The translations under genes were made by a program, and so were the position numbers. Below the pieces are notes generated by a model. The model ran no database searches. It was not told the DNA's origin and was given only the letters and a program-made list of their open reading frames with translations. A stretch of 64,000 nt of DNA from a bacterium 1XD21-13 (lineage in GTDB: Bacteria; Bacillota; Clostridia; Lachnospirales; Lachnospiraceae). The stretch covers positions 59,363-123,362 of the forward strand of contig QZDX01000013.1 of the NCBI GenBank assembly GCA_009917555.1, given 5' to 3'. Numbering within the stretch: the stretch's first letter is position 1; every line of letters starts with the position of its first letter. Shown here in pieces: positions 1-7,226 of this stretch.

Positions 1-1058
1 CGGAAGATCTCTCCGATTCCCTCACCAATGGAGACGGAAATGAAGCCCATCTCCTTTCTGGGCTGTGCGGCCTTTCTCGCCGCTTCCTCCGCCGCCTGCT
101 GGGCCGCAATCCTGGAAGCATCCTTTATCAGCTTTTCCTCATGCTCTTCACGCATATTATCAATCTTAAGCCTGGACAGGGAGCCATAGGTCAAAGCCTT
201 CTCAATGGCCTGTCCGGGATGATTGGTATGTACGTGAATCTTAACGATGTCATCGTCAGCCACGCACACAATGGAATCACCGATGGATTCCAGGAATTGC
301 TTGAATTCGTGCTCCGTCTCCAAGGGGAATTCCTTATCCAGCATAATGATAAATTCGGTACAGTATCCAAACTTAATGTCCGCCTCGGTCTGAGCGCTGA
401 TCTTTACCGGCGCCGCCTTGGGAGCATCAAAGGTATAATCAATCTCTTTTCCTAAGAACGCGTCGTAAGCACCCTTTAAGACCTCAACCAGTCCCTGTCC
501 GCCGGAATCCACCACGCCCGCTTCCTTCAATACGGGAAGAAGCTCCGGGGTCCTTAACAGTACGGCCTCCGCCTCCTCAATAATCTCCCGGAAGAATATC
601 TCCAGATCCTCCTCCACCTGGGCCAGCTCGGCGGCTCTGTCCGCAGCTCCTCTGGCTACGGTAAGGATGGTTCCCTCCTTGGGCTTCATAACTGCTTTAT
701 ACGCAGTCTCCACTGCCTTTTGAAATGCATTGGCAAAAATCATGGTATCCAGGGCCTCATACCCGCGGATTCCCTTGGTAAAGCCTCGCAAAAGCTGGGA
801 AAGGATGACTCCCGAGTTGCCTCTGGCTCCCCGCAGGGACCCGGAGGATATGGCCTTTGCCACAGACTCCATGGTGCGCACCGGCAGATTATTTACCTCG
901 GAGGCCGCTGACATAATGGTAAGCGTCATATTGGTTCCCGTATCTCCGTCGGGAACGGGAAATACATTCAGCTCGTTGATCCATTCCTTTTTTGCCTCCA
1001 GATTTTTGGCACCGGCCAAGAACATCTTTGTCAGTGTTTCTACATCTATGGTTTTCAT
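1..1058 (-). CDS. fakA: DhaL-domain fatty acid kinase-type protein (FakA/YloV family), 3' end outside window
   Basis: FakA-family proteins phosphorylate fatty acids held by a FakB (DegV-type) carrier. The start is ATG at 1058 behind GCAGGAGGAGC. The visible 352 residues begin MKTIDVETL and contain the DhaL kinase signatures DGDTGTNM and RGARGNSG near the N terminus, the metal and nucleotide loops of this fold, then VVDSGGQG and a second domain reached by residue ~200. The C-terminal part runs off the left edge. It follows the asp23-like gene by 24 bases, so the two form one operon, an arrangement (yloU-yloV beside rpmB) that is standard in Firmicutes. Family assignment is strong; the fatty-acid role is inherited from the family. 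Confidence 0.9.
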   Translation of the reverse strand, partial: MKTIDVETLTKMFLAGAKNLEAKKEWINELNVFPVPDGDTGTNMTLTIMSAASEVNNLPVRTMESVAKAISSGSLRGARGNSGVILSQLLRGFTKGIRGYEALDTMIFANAFQKAVETAYKAVMKPKEGTILTVARGAADRAAELAQVEEDLEIFFREIIEEAEAVLLRTPELLPVLKEAGVVDSGGQGLVEVLKGAYDAFLGKEIDYTFDAPKAAPVKISAQTEADIKFGYCTEFIIMLDKEFPLETEHEFKQFLESIGDSIVCVADDDIVKIHVHTNHPGQAIEKALTYGSLSRLKIDNMREEHEEKLIKDASRIAAQQAAEEAARKAAQPRKEMGFISVSIGEGIGEIF

Positions 1059-1082
1059 AACTTCGCTAAGCTCCTCCTGCTA

Positions 1083-1439
1083 TTAGTCTATTACCCGCAC
1101 ACCTTCTACAAAGATGTTGATTTTCTCGATGGACATACCGGTGAATTCCTCCACCTTGTACTTTACATTGCTGATTAGATTGTCGGATACTGCGGAGATG
1201 CTGACTCCGTAGGATACGATTACGTGGAAGGATAAGGTGATGCGATTGTCATTGATCCGAACATTGACGCCCCTGGTCAGATTGTCGCCCTTTAAGAGCT
1301 TGACAATGCCGTCACGGACGTTGACCATAGCCATACCTACGATGCCAAAGCATTCCACGGCTACGGAGCCGGCGTATTTGGCTATGACTTCCGGGTCGAT
1401 GATTACTGCACCTAGTTGTGTATTCATAAGTCCCTTCAT
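1083..1439 (-). CDS. Asp23/Gls24 family envelope stress protein (YloU-like)
   Basis: Small Asp23/Gls24-fold protein of 118 residues starting MKGLMNTQLG. The family forms membrane-anchored or cytoplasmic assemblies tied to envelope homeostasis; biochemical role is unclear. The core IDPEVIAKYAG and the alternating beta pattern of the family are visible. An upstream in-frame ATG at 1454 is open, but its codons contain the GGAGG that fits the ATG at 1439 with 8-base spacing, so I prefer 1439. It sits directly upstream of fakA and is divergent from rpmB. Confidence 0.88.
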   Translation of the reverse strand: MKGLMNTQLGAVIIDPEVIAKYAGSVAVECFGIVGMAMVNVRDGIVKLLKGDNLTRGVNVRINDNRITLSFHVIVSYGVSISAVSDNLISNVKYKVEEFTGMSIEKINIFVEGVRVID

Positions 1440-1621
1440 TATGATTACCTCCATTTATGTTTTTTAACATGTCCGGCTTTTGACGCCGGTATCCGGAAAG
1501 CCAGTTACGGATTCAGATGGCACCGCAACAAAAAGCTGAATAGACTATGTAGCTTTCCTACTGATAACTCCCTGGTACTTCTCCATACCTCTTACCAGAT
1601 GTATCACTATTCTATATTGAC

Positions 1622-1649
1622 AGTATACCCTTTTTCCCTTAAAATTCAA
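1622..1649 (-). promoter_or_regulatory. sigma-A-like promoter for asp23-fakA
   Basis: On the minus strand TTGAAT and TATACT are separated by 16 bases, about 190 bases upstream of the asp23-like start. The 1455-1792 stretch holds only this promoter, the opposing rpmB promoter and an untranslated leader with a small CCGGC/GCCGG inverted repeat near 1473-1495; I see no gene in it. Confidence 0.5.
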
Positions 1650-1708
1650 AGTGGTTTTTCAAATTTTAACCAGTTTCTCAAAAAGTTGCAATATTTTGAA
1701 ATTAACGC

Positions 1709-1737
1709 TTGCAAAATATAGTACTTTCTGCTAGAAT
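1709..1737 (+). promoter_or_regulatory. sigma-A-like promoter for rpmB
   Basis: TTGCAA (1709-1714) and TAGAAT (1732-1737) are spaced 17 bases, 55 bases upstream of the rpmB start codon. This is the best match in the interval and points into rpmB. Confidence 0.75.
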
Positions 1738-1792
1738 AATACATGTTGCGAGCCTAGATATAGGGTTCACTAAAGAGCAAGGAGGTGCTAAG

Positions 1793-1978
1793 ATGGCTAA
1801 ATGTGCAATTTGTGAAAAAGGCGCTCACTTCGGAAATGCGGTAAGTCATTCACATAGACGTTCCAACAAGATGTGGAAATCCAATGTTAAATCTGTAAGA
1901 GTCAAGGTTGATGGCGGCTCCAAGAAGATGTATGTATGTACTTCTTGTCTGAGATCCGGCAAAGTGGAAAGAGCGTAA
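1793..1978 (+). CDS. rpmB: 50S ribosomal protein L28
   Basis: L28, a small basic protein of the large ribosomal subunit. The 61-residue product starts MAKCAICEKG and carries two CxxC pairs (CAIC and CTSC), the zinc-binding version of L28, with SHSHRRSNKMW typical of the family. The start at 1793 is chosen because AAGGAGG lies 6 bases ahead; the longer open frame to 1709 would run into the promoter. Monocistronic and divergent from asp23-fakA, as in many Firmicutes. Confidence 0.97.
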   Translation: MAKCAICEKGAHFGNAVSHSHRRSNKMWKSNVKSVRVKVDGGSKKMYVCTSCLRSGKVERA

Positions 1979-1996
1979 AAGAGTGGATATTGAAAG

Positions 1997-2088
1997 GAAG
2001 CTGTTGTAGTGCAATGGCTTCTTTTTTTGTCTCAAAAAAGAAGCTGTCGCAAAGTAAGACGTGATGCCTTATTTTACAACAGCTTCTC
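1997..2088. terminator. terminator region with alternative hairpins downstream of rpmB
   Basis: A GAAGC/GCTTC hairpin followed by seven T (to about 2028) could end rpmB transcription. A 12-base GAAGCTGTTGTA at 1997-2008 is fully complementary to 2075-2086, and a related AGAAGCTGT at 2039-2047 competes for the same right arm. The block lies between converging genes, so it may terminate both strands. Confidence 0.55.
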
Positions 2089-2108
2089 TTCTATTGCAGA
2101 GCCTTTTC

Positions 2109-2993
2109 TTATCTCATAACAACAACTCCCAGGAACCACAAAAGATACACATGGGCCGGATAGAAAATATAGTAGAAATATTTCTTATACCGTCCACAGG
2201 CCCCATTGCAGCTGAGCAGCAGGGGCAGCGCCGCAATCATCATCCACTGGAAATCATTGTTCAGCATATGGGACAGATCAAAGATGGATCGGAAGGACGC
2301 GCCCCAGAGCACCAGCCCCGTCATAATCTCCATCAGAGCCACCAGCACATCGCTTCCCAGCAGCATAAAAATACGTCCCCAGATTCCAAACGCAGAATTC
2401 AGGAAAAATACAAGGCAAAGGATCAGATAGCCGATGGTAAGCCTTCTCTTATCCTCCTTGGTGTAATAAAACAAAGCCCCCATCATAACATACATAAAGG
2501 CTCCCTCACAGGTTAAGGCGCTGCCGCAGACAGCGGAAAAGAAATTAAGAACCGCATAGGGCACCTCCACGATCTCATAGAGTACGGCCCACAGTCCCGC
2601 AAAGGCAATCTGCCAAAAGCCATAACTCAGCCACATGCGCCATTTCCGCTTGGGATGCTTCCGGCCATATTCCAGAACCTCAATGAAGAATGCCCCCGCA
2701 AACAGTGTGGCAAAGATATTGTTGGTTACGGCTGTAATCAGTCCCGTCTTTTGGGCTACAATAGACAGGATCAGATTCACCAGAGCCATTAAAACACTGC
2801 ATACATAAAGGCGTCTAAAATACAGCTTTTTGTCGCTGGTCTTGTCCAGGCTCCAGGCCATAGCATAAAAAAACAAGGGCGCCGCCAGCCGTCCAATCCA
2901 CTGAAACCAGACAGGCGCCCCCGGTATAAATGCTCCGATATAATTCATTGCCATTGCTGCCAAGGCAATTCGTTTCAGCATAGTTACCGACAT
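2109..2993 (-). CDS. TraX family integral membrane protein
   Basis: A 294-residue, multi-spanning protein of the TraX family. In F plasmids TraX N-acetylates pilin; most chromosomal Firmicute members are uncharacterised, and TraX is related to the acyltransferase-3 membrane family. The N terminus MLKRIALAAMAMNYIGAF and the following GRLAAPLFFYAMAWSL match the family pattern, and about eight hydrophobic segments are visible. Start 2993 is supported by GGGGGG six bases upstream; the in-frame ATG four codons later is possible. No conjugation genes are nearby, so a pilus role is unlikely. Confidence 0.75.
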   Translation of the reverse strand: MSVTMLKRIALAAMAMNYIGAFIPGAPVWFQWIGRLAAPLFFYAMAWSLDKTSDKKLYFRRLYVCSVLMALVNLILSIVAQKTGLITAVTNNIFATLFAGAFFIEVLEYGRKHPKRKWRMWLSYGFWQIAFAGLWAVLYEIVEVPYAVLNFFSAVCGSALTCEGAFMYVMMGALFYYTKEDKRRLTIGYLILCLVFFLNSAFGIWGRIFMLLGSDVLVALMEIMTGLVLWGASFRSIFDLSHMLNNDFQWMMIAALPLLLSCNGACGRYKKYFYYIFYPAHVYLLWFLGVVVMR

Positions 2994-3120
2994 TTCTGAC
3001 CCCCCATTTTTGTATATCTTTAATATCTTACAATGTTTTTACACAAAAGGGAAGTATTTGTTACAAATATTTAAATTTTCTTAAGAATTACCGTAACCAT
3101 TCACAGGGTGAAAGGCGCTG

Positions 3121-3282
3121 TCACTTTCCGCATTTTCCGTCGGAGGAAAAGAGATTGTACCCCACCAGCATCAGGGAAAAGGCCGCCAGAGCGCGCACAA
3201 ACCACCCCTGTACAGGCATAAAGAAGGTAGTTAATATCCCTACCCCAATCCAAAACATCACAAATCCAAGCAGCTGCTTCAT
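3121..3282 (-). CDS. 53-residue predicted membrane peptide
   Basis: Short open frame starting MKQLLGFVMFWIGVG with two hydrophobic segments (about residues 3-21 and 29-42) and a short polar tail ending DGKCGK. A GGGAG lies six bases before the ATG. It is codirectional with gerW and separated from it by a hairpin terminator. I do not recognise the family. Coding potential rests on a good ribosome site, amphipathic layout and the 120-base fit between gerW and the TraX gene. Confidence 0.6.
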   Translation of the reverse strand: MKQLLGFVMFWIGVGILTTFFMPVQGWFVRALAAFSLMLVGYNLFSSDGKCGK

Positions 3283-3325
3283 AAGGGCTCCCGGCACAAA
3301 AGGGTTCTTACCCTATTATATGCAG

Positions 3326-3355
3326 GAAAAGGGCCGGCAGATACCTGCCGCCCCC
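3326..3355 (-). terminator. hairpin terminator downstream of gerW
   Basis: CGGCAG and CTGCCG pair around a four-base loop, flanked by a G-rich/C-rich extension and followed on the minus strand by CCCTTTTCC. It lies 45 bases after the gerW stop codon. Confidence 0.55.
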
Positions 3356-3400
3356 TGCCTTATTCGTCTCTGTCATTTGTTCCGTGAGGCTGCTTACTCC

Positions 3401-3799
3401 TTACGTCTCATCCTTCTCAATCACATCCACCGCATCCTGAATGGCATCGGCCACCGGGCTGTTCTCCTTCTTGCCGCTGGTAAACTTATTCACAAAATCC
3501 GGCACCATATCCAGAATCTTGGTCACCGTATCCTGGTTCTTCACATTCACAAGCTTGGTCACGCCACCAGAGATCACCAGAATCGCGCTGGGAGAGATCT
3601 TTGCGCCCATGCCGCCGCCGGCATTTTGCATCTTGTCCCCTGCAAAGGCTCCAGCTCCCACGCCGAAAGCCACATCTACCAGAGGAAGAATGATGGTGTC
3701 GCCGATTGTTACGGCATCTCCCACTACTGTCTTTGTGGTAATAAAGCTGTCCATTCCTTTGAACAGAGATTGTACGGTTGAATCAAAATTATTATCCAT
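3401..3799 (-). CDS. ytfJ: GerW family sporulation protein (YtfJ)
   Basis: GerW/YtfJ is a spore protein needed for normal germination in Bacillus; it marks endospore formers. The 132 residues contain the family core: GDAVTIGDTIILPLVDVAFGVG followed by a glycine-rich loop (GAGAFAGDKMQNAGGGMGAKISPSA is the recognisable stretch, given here only as its span, residues ~48-73) and a conserved ISGG motif. The ATG at 3799 follows AGGAGG by seven bases. It lies next to a DUF2953 gene, an association common in Clostridia. Confidence 0.92.
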   Translation of the reverse strand: MDNNFDSTVQSLFKGMDSFITTKTVVGDAVTIGDTIILPLVDVAFGVGAGAFAGDKMQNAGGGMGAKISPSAILVISGGVTKLVNVKNQDTVTKILDMVPDFVNKFTSGKKENSPVADAIQDAVDVIEKDET

Positions 3800-3820
3800 G
3801 GTGAAATCCTCCTATTTTAA

Positions 3821-3976
3821 GTTCCGCAGACACCCGCTCAGCACATCTTTTTTGAGAAGAATTTCCGGCCGTAAAAACATACGTCCGTAAATCCTTCTAT
3901 GCGCTTCGGAGTGTCTGCTGATATTAGTTCCGCAGACACCCGCTCAGCACATCCTTTCGAGAAGTGTCCACTGATA
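3821..3976. repeat. nested-hairpin repeat (family I), long plus short tandem copy
   Basis: A 27-base direct repeat occurs at 3821-3847 and 3927-3953. Around the first copy an outer stem (GCAGACAC 3826-3833 with 3911-3918) encloses an inner stem (3855-3864 with 3889-3898) and a loop containing ACATACGTCCGT. The second copy is shorter and lacks the inner stem. A third copy of TTAGTTCCGCAG supplies the stop codon of the DUF2953 gene. Related elements occur at 6977-7217, 55084-55195 and 55799-55905. Confidence 0.75.
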
Positions 3977-4996
3977 TTAGTTCCGCAGCTTATGGTAAAC
4001 ATACCGGATATTCTTGTCCCGCCAGAGCCTCCAGAGAATCAGGGCGGCCGTCACCAGGCGAAAGCTTCCCTTTACAAACAGCTCTCCTTCCAGAACACTC
4101 CGTTCAAAATCCGGGTATACCTTAACATTATCCTTAAAAACCGGATAGAATATACTGATGCCGCCCAGAATCTGTCCCGTGAGAGCCGGATCCTCCGTGC
4201 CAAAGGAAAGCTCTCCCCGCATTTTTTTCGGAAGCAGCCTGGCAAGCAGAAGCTTTCCCTCACTTATGCAGTGCGAAACAGCCTTCTTTGTCCGCTCGTC
4301 CAACAGAAATTCCTTCGTGTCCCGGTATTTCCGAATACCTCTTTTTATTTTAACACAGAATCGGCGGAATGTATATTTGAGATTTTTAATTTTTTGCCAG
4401 ATTCCAAAAATCTTAAGAAAAAATACCTTGATTTTCCCGACGAGGCGCCTTATAAGACTGTTCGGAAGCCCTTTTTCCTCCGAAATCCCCTGCTCCCGAA
4501 CCTCCTCCTGACCCACGTCCTCTTCTCCAAAAGGGTTCTCTAAGATCCGCTGGCTCTCCGTATTTTCAGGCCCTTTGCTATCCTCCATCCCCTCCAAGGA
4601 GAAGTCACTCTCATCCTTTCCGGTCTGTTCCAGGGGGGGATCCTCTGTCTCAAGAATCTGCTCCTCTCCCTGGGCCGCCGCGTCTTCCGTATCCCGGAAC
4701 AGCTCCTCCGCCGACTGCTTCAGTTCCTCCTCATCCTCCGTCAGATTTTTAATGGTAATTCCAAATAGCTTAATCCTTGCAGATAAAGTCCCCTCCTGGA
4801 ATACCACCGGAACGCTTACCATGTGAAGCAGCCAGGTGACCTTAGCCCTTACCAGCAGCTCCTTTTCCTTTTGAAGCCTTCCTTTATAGCGGATAGGCAC
4901 AAAAAGCAGCAGGAGCAGGATCAAAAGCAACAGTCCCAAAAGGGCTGCCAGAATGATACCAATTATTTTCAAAATCAATAAAACTACATGCAGCAT
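3977..4996 (-). CDS. DUF2953 domain-containing membrane-anchored protein
   Basis: A 339-residue protein with one strong N-terminal membrane segment (residues ~4-33, rich in I and L) followed by FVPIRYKG, the family signature. A long acidic, E/D-rich linker spans residues ~85-165, then a basic region and a C-terminal domain with LSFGTEDPALTGQILGG. DUF2953 genes sit next to gerW in many spore formers, so a sporulation or germination role is likely but unproven. Its stop codon lies inside a family I repeat. Confidence 0.85.
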   Translation of the reverse strand: MLHVVLLILKIIGIILAALLGLLLLILLLLLFVPIRYKGRLQKEKELLVRAKVTWLLHMVSVPVVFQEGTLSARIKLFGITIKNLTEDEEELKQSAEELFRDTEDAAAQGEEQILETEDPPLEQTGKDESDFSLEGMEDSKGPENTESQRILENPFGEEDVGQEEVREQGISEEKGLPNSLIRRLVGKIKVFFLKIFGIWQKIKNLKYTFRRFCVKIKRGIRKYRDTKEFLLDERTKKAVSHCISEGKLLLARLLPKKMRGELSFGTEDPALTGQILGGISIFYPVFKDNVKVYPDFERSVLEGELFVKGSFRLVTAALILWRLWRDKNIRYVYHKLRN

Positions 4997-5023
4997 CCAA
5001 TTCTCCCGTTCCGATTCCCCGGT

Positions 5024-5374
5024 TTACTCCAGGTCCTCTGCCTCTTCCAAAGCCGCCGTCTGTCCGGCCTCTCCAAAATATTCCCTCACCCGTAAGCCGC
5101 CTGTCTCCCGGTAAATATCCTCCACCATCTGCCTTGTCATCTCCAAGGCCTCCTCATAACCGGAGGCAATTCCCACTACAAAGGGGTTCTGCTTATAAAA
5201 GGCCGGCTGCTTCAAATGGGCCGCATGAAAGATATCAAACAGATTTTCCTCATTAGATGCCAGAGAAATAAAATAGATGCTGACCATTCCAACGCCTCTG
5301 TTTGCTTTTCGGATAATCTTGTCCTTCTTTTTTGCTGTCTTCTCACTTAAGTAGAGTTCTCTCGCCCACCTCAT
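5024..5374 (-). CDS. conserved small protein of unknown function
   Basis: A 116-residue protein starting MRWARELYLSEKTAKKKDK. The N terminus is basic, then a compact alpha/beta region (VSIYFISLASNEENLFDIFHA, residues ~28-48) and an acidic C terminus. No membrane segment or signal peptide. The frame is open to 5440, but the ATG at 5374 has AAAGG nearby and gives a sensible N terminus. It is codirectional with the DUF2953 and gerW genes, 27 bases upstream of DUF2953, and probably cotranscribed. I do not recognise the family. Confidence 0.65.
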   Translation of the reverse strand: MRWARELYLSEKTAKKKDKIIRKANRGVGMVSIYFISLASNEENLFDIFHAAHLKQPAFYKQNPFVVGIASGYEEALEMTRQMVEDIYRETGGLRVREYFGEAGQTAALEEAEDLE

Positions 5375-5467
5375 ACAGCTGCCTTTCCCTTTTGAATTCC
5401 CCTGATTTCCAAAAAATATACAAACAACCTCTGCCTGCAAAAATCATTTCCATAAATAGCACGAAAG

Positions 5468-5510
5468 GAACACCGCAAAACAAAAAACTGGATTTACTTT
5501 GCGGTATTCC
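5468..5510 (-). terminator. hairpin terminator after the Nudix gene
   Basis: A 13-base stem (GGAATACCGCAAA paired, with one G-T, to TTTGCGGTGTTCC) ends three bases after the Nudix stop codon on the minus strand and is followed by TTTCG. Confidence 0.5.
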
Positions 5511-5511
5511 C

Positions 5512-5964
5512 TCAAAAATACTTTTTACTTCCCCAAAGATTGCTCTTCTTCAGATCCAGATATTCATTATAAGCCCGCTCCAAAATCTGCTTTTCATTGG
5601 AAAACTTCAGCAAATGATAAGCCTCATGGAACTTATAATACCCCGAATCTACAAAAAATTCTTCACGCTGTGGTTTACTGTAATAATTATCCGCCATCAT
5701 CAGATACCAATGGACATCCTTCTCCACCGTATCCTCCGGCACTGAAAAGGAATACTGGCTTTTCCCGATGTACTTAATAATGGAAGCCACTACACCTGTC
5801 TCCTCACGCACCTCCCGAACCGCTGTATCCTTAAACTCCTCGCCCGGCTCTACAGTTCCCTTGGGAAGCACCCAGCCCTCGTACCGATTCTTGTAATTCT
5901 TGTACAAAAGCAGAATCTTCCCCCGAAATATCACCACACCGCCACAACTGGTTGCCTCAATCAT
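5512..5964 (-). CDS. Nudix hydrolase
   Basis: Hydrolyses a nucleoside diphosphate linked to another group; substrate unknown. A complete Nudix box is present at residues ~36-58: G(x)5E(x)7REVREETGV, with the metal-binding REVREE. The 150-residue length is usual. The start follows AGGGAGG by seven bases. The C-terminal extension is rich in aromatic and charged residues. It has its own promoter and terminator, so it is probably monocistronic. Confidence 0.92.
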   Translation of the reverse strand: MIEATSCGGVVIFRGKILLLYKNYKNRYEGWVLPKGTVEPGEEFKDTAVREVREETGVVASIIKYIGKSQYSFSVPEDTVEKDVHWYLMMADNYYSKPQREEFFVDSGYYKFHEAYHLLKFSNEKQILERAYNEYLDLKKSNLWGSKKYF

Positions 5965-6005
5965 TGCAAAACCTCCCTGTCTGGTGTGTCCCTTAGACTG
6001 GTATC

Positions 6006-6034
6006 AGTATAACTCTTTTTCAGAGGTTTGACAA
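6006..6034 (-). promoter_or_regulatory. sigma-A-like promoter for the Nudix gene
   Basis: TTGTCA and TATACT spaced 17 bases on the minus strand, about 42 bases upstream of the start codon. Confidence 0.7.
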
Positions 6035-6075
6035 GACCCCCGCCGGAAAAGAAAAGCTTAAACAATTCTTAACTT

Positions 6076-6942
6076 TTACAGTATTGAGCCAGGGAGAAGA
6101 AAAATCTCTGTGGGGATTACATTAATAATAACTCTTTGATCTGTCTGCCGCAAGCAGTCCACCAGATCCTGCACCTCATAAGCAGAAACCACCGTGTGAA
6201 GCAGGCTCATAGGCTTTCTGCTGTATCCGCCATATCCCTCCATCACCGATATTCCATGCTTGCAAATACCTATATAAGCCGCCACCAACTCCTTGGGATG
6301 CTCCGTTGTAATCTGAAGCGTTACCCGTTTGTACCGATGATAGAACCGCTCTATGGTCTGGGTCGACACAAACTGGAACATAATCGAATAGCCGGCATAC
6401 TCCCAGCCGAAAACCGCGCCAAAGATGCAGAGCAGCACACAGTTAAATAGAAATACATACTGCCAGATGGATTTTCCAATCCGGTTGGAAATATAAAGAG
6501 CCACAAAATCCATGCCTCCCGTAGACGCATTTCCTTTCAAGGCCACTACCATGGAAATGCCATAGAGGAAGCCTCCAAAGCAAATGTTCAGAAGAATATC
6601 ATCAAACAAATAATTTTCTGGCAGTACCTTTAACAAAGCACTGGCAAGAAATACCTGCAGCAGGGAAAACAGCACAAACTTTTTCCCTACATGGCGATAG
6701 CAGAATATCGCCACCGGGATGTTCAGCAGAATCATTCCTATGGATGTGGAAAAATGCACCCCGAACAATCCGGTAATCTGTTCCAGCAAAATTGCCAGGC
6801 CGGTAAATCCGCCAGGCAGAAGATTGACCGGTTCCAGAAAGGTTTTCATACTGAATGCCTGGATGAGTGCAGAAAATAACACGGCTGCTGTGGTAAGAAT
6901 ATACTTATTGATCCTGCACCCTCCTAAAAAATGTATCTTCAA
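6076..6942 (-). CDS. YitT family membrane protein (DUF161/DUF2179)
   Basis: A 288-residue protein with five or six membrane segments in the first ~190 residues (LEPVNLLPGGFTGLAILLEQ, ALKGNASTGGMDFVALY) and a C-terminal DUF2179 domain ending in IPTEIFLL. The family is of unknown function; Bacillus has several paralogues. No ATG fits: AGGAGG is placed correctly for a TTG at 6942, and a second AGGAGG lies seven bases before an ATC at 6912. I chose TTG. The open frame upstream of it crosses repeat elements and is not believable as coding. Confidence 0.85.
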   Translation of the reverse strand: MKIHFLGGCRINKYILTTAAVLFSALIQAFSMKTFLEPVNLLPGGFTGLAILLEQITGLFGVHFSTSIGMILLNIPVAIFCYRHVGKKFVLFSLLQVFLASALLKVLPENYLFDDILLNICFGGFLYGISMVVALKGNASTGGMDFVALYISNRIGKSIWQYVFLFNCVLLCIFGAVFGWEYAGYSIMFQFVSTQTIERFYHRYKRVTLQITTEHPKELVAAYIGICKHGISVMEGYGGYSRKPMSLLHTVVSAYEVQDLVDCLRQTDQRVIINVIPTEIFLLPGSIL

Positions 6943-6976
6943 AATTATGCCTCCTATTCGAAATCGCTGCGCGATG

Positions 6977-7217
6977 GCACTAAAGGGTAAAGTCGCTTCG
7001 GCACACAGGTAATGAGAGAAACTTTCATTCGAAAGGGCACTCATGAAAGTTTCTCTCGTGCGCCTTTGCGACTTTACCATTCAGAAAATTTTTATGGTCT
7101 TAACAGCCGCTGCGCGATGGCACTAAAGGGTAAAGTCACAAAGAATTTACGACCACACATACGTGCGGCCGCAAATTCTTTGCAACACTGTTTTGGAAGT
7201 GCTGTTGCTGACTTTAC
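6977..7217. repeat. two adjacent nested-hairpin repeats (family I)
   Basis: Both copies begin GCGATGGCACTAAAGGGTAA. Copy one has an outer stem 6986-6996/7068-7078 and a perfect 15-bp inner stem 7014-7028/7043-7057. Copy two has an outer stem 7130-7138/7209-7217 and an inner 9-bp stem 7140-7148/7173-7181 around a loop with ACATACGTGCGG, similar to the loop of the 3.8-kb copy. The inner arms of the two copies are unrelated in sequence. The pair fills the 284-base gap between the SIS gene and the YitT gene. Confidence 0.75.
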
Positions 7218-7226
7218 TTTACATTA

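Noticed and set aside
2109..2993. Conjugation gene (TraX) as sign of an integrative conjugative element at the left side
   Set aside because: No other transfer genes; chromosomal TraX-family proteins are common in Firmicutes.
3899..4543. Plus-strand open frame of 214 codons
   Set aside because: Antisense to the DUF2953 gene, no ribosome site, no family character.
6943..7080. N-terminal extension of the YitT protein
   Set aside because: The extra codons translate a family I repeat element and are not followed by family-like sequence until the TTG start.
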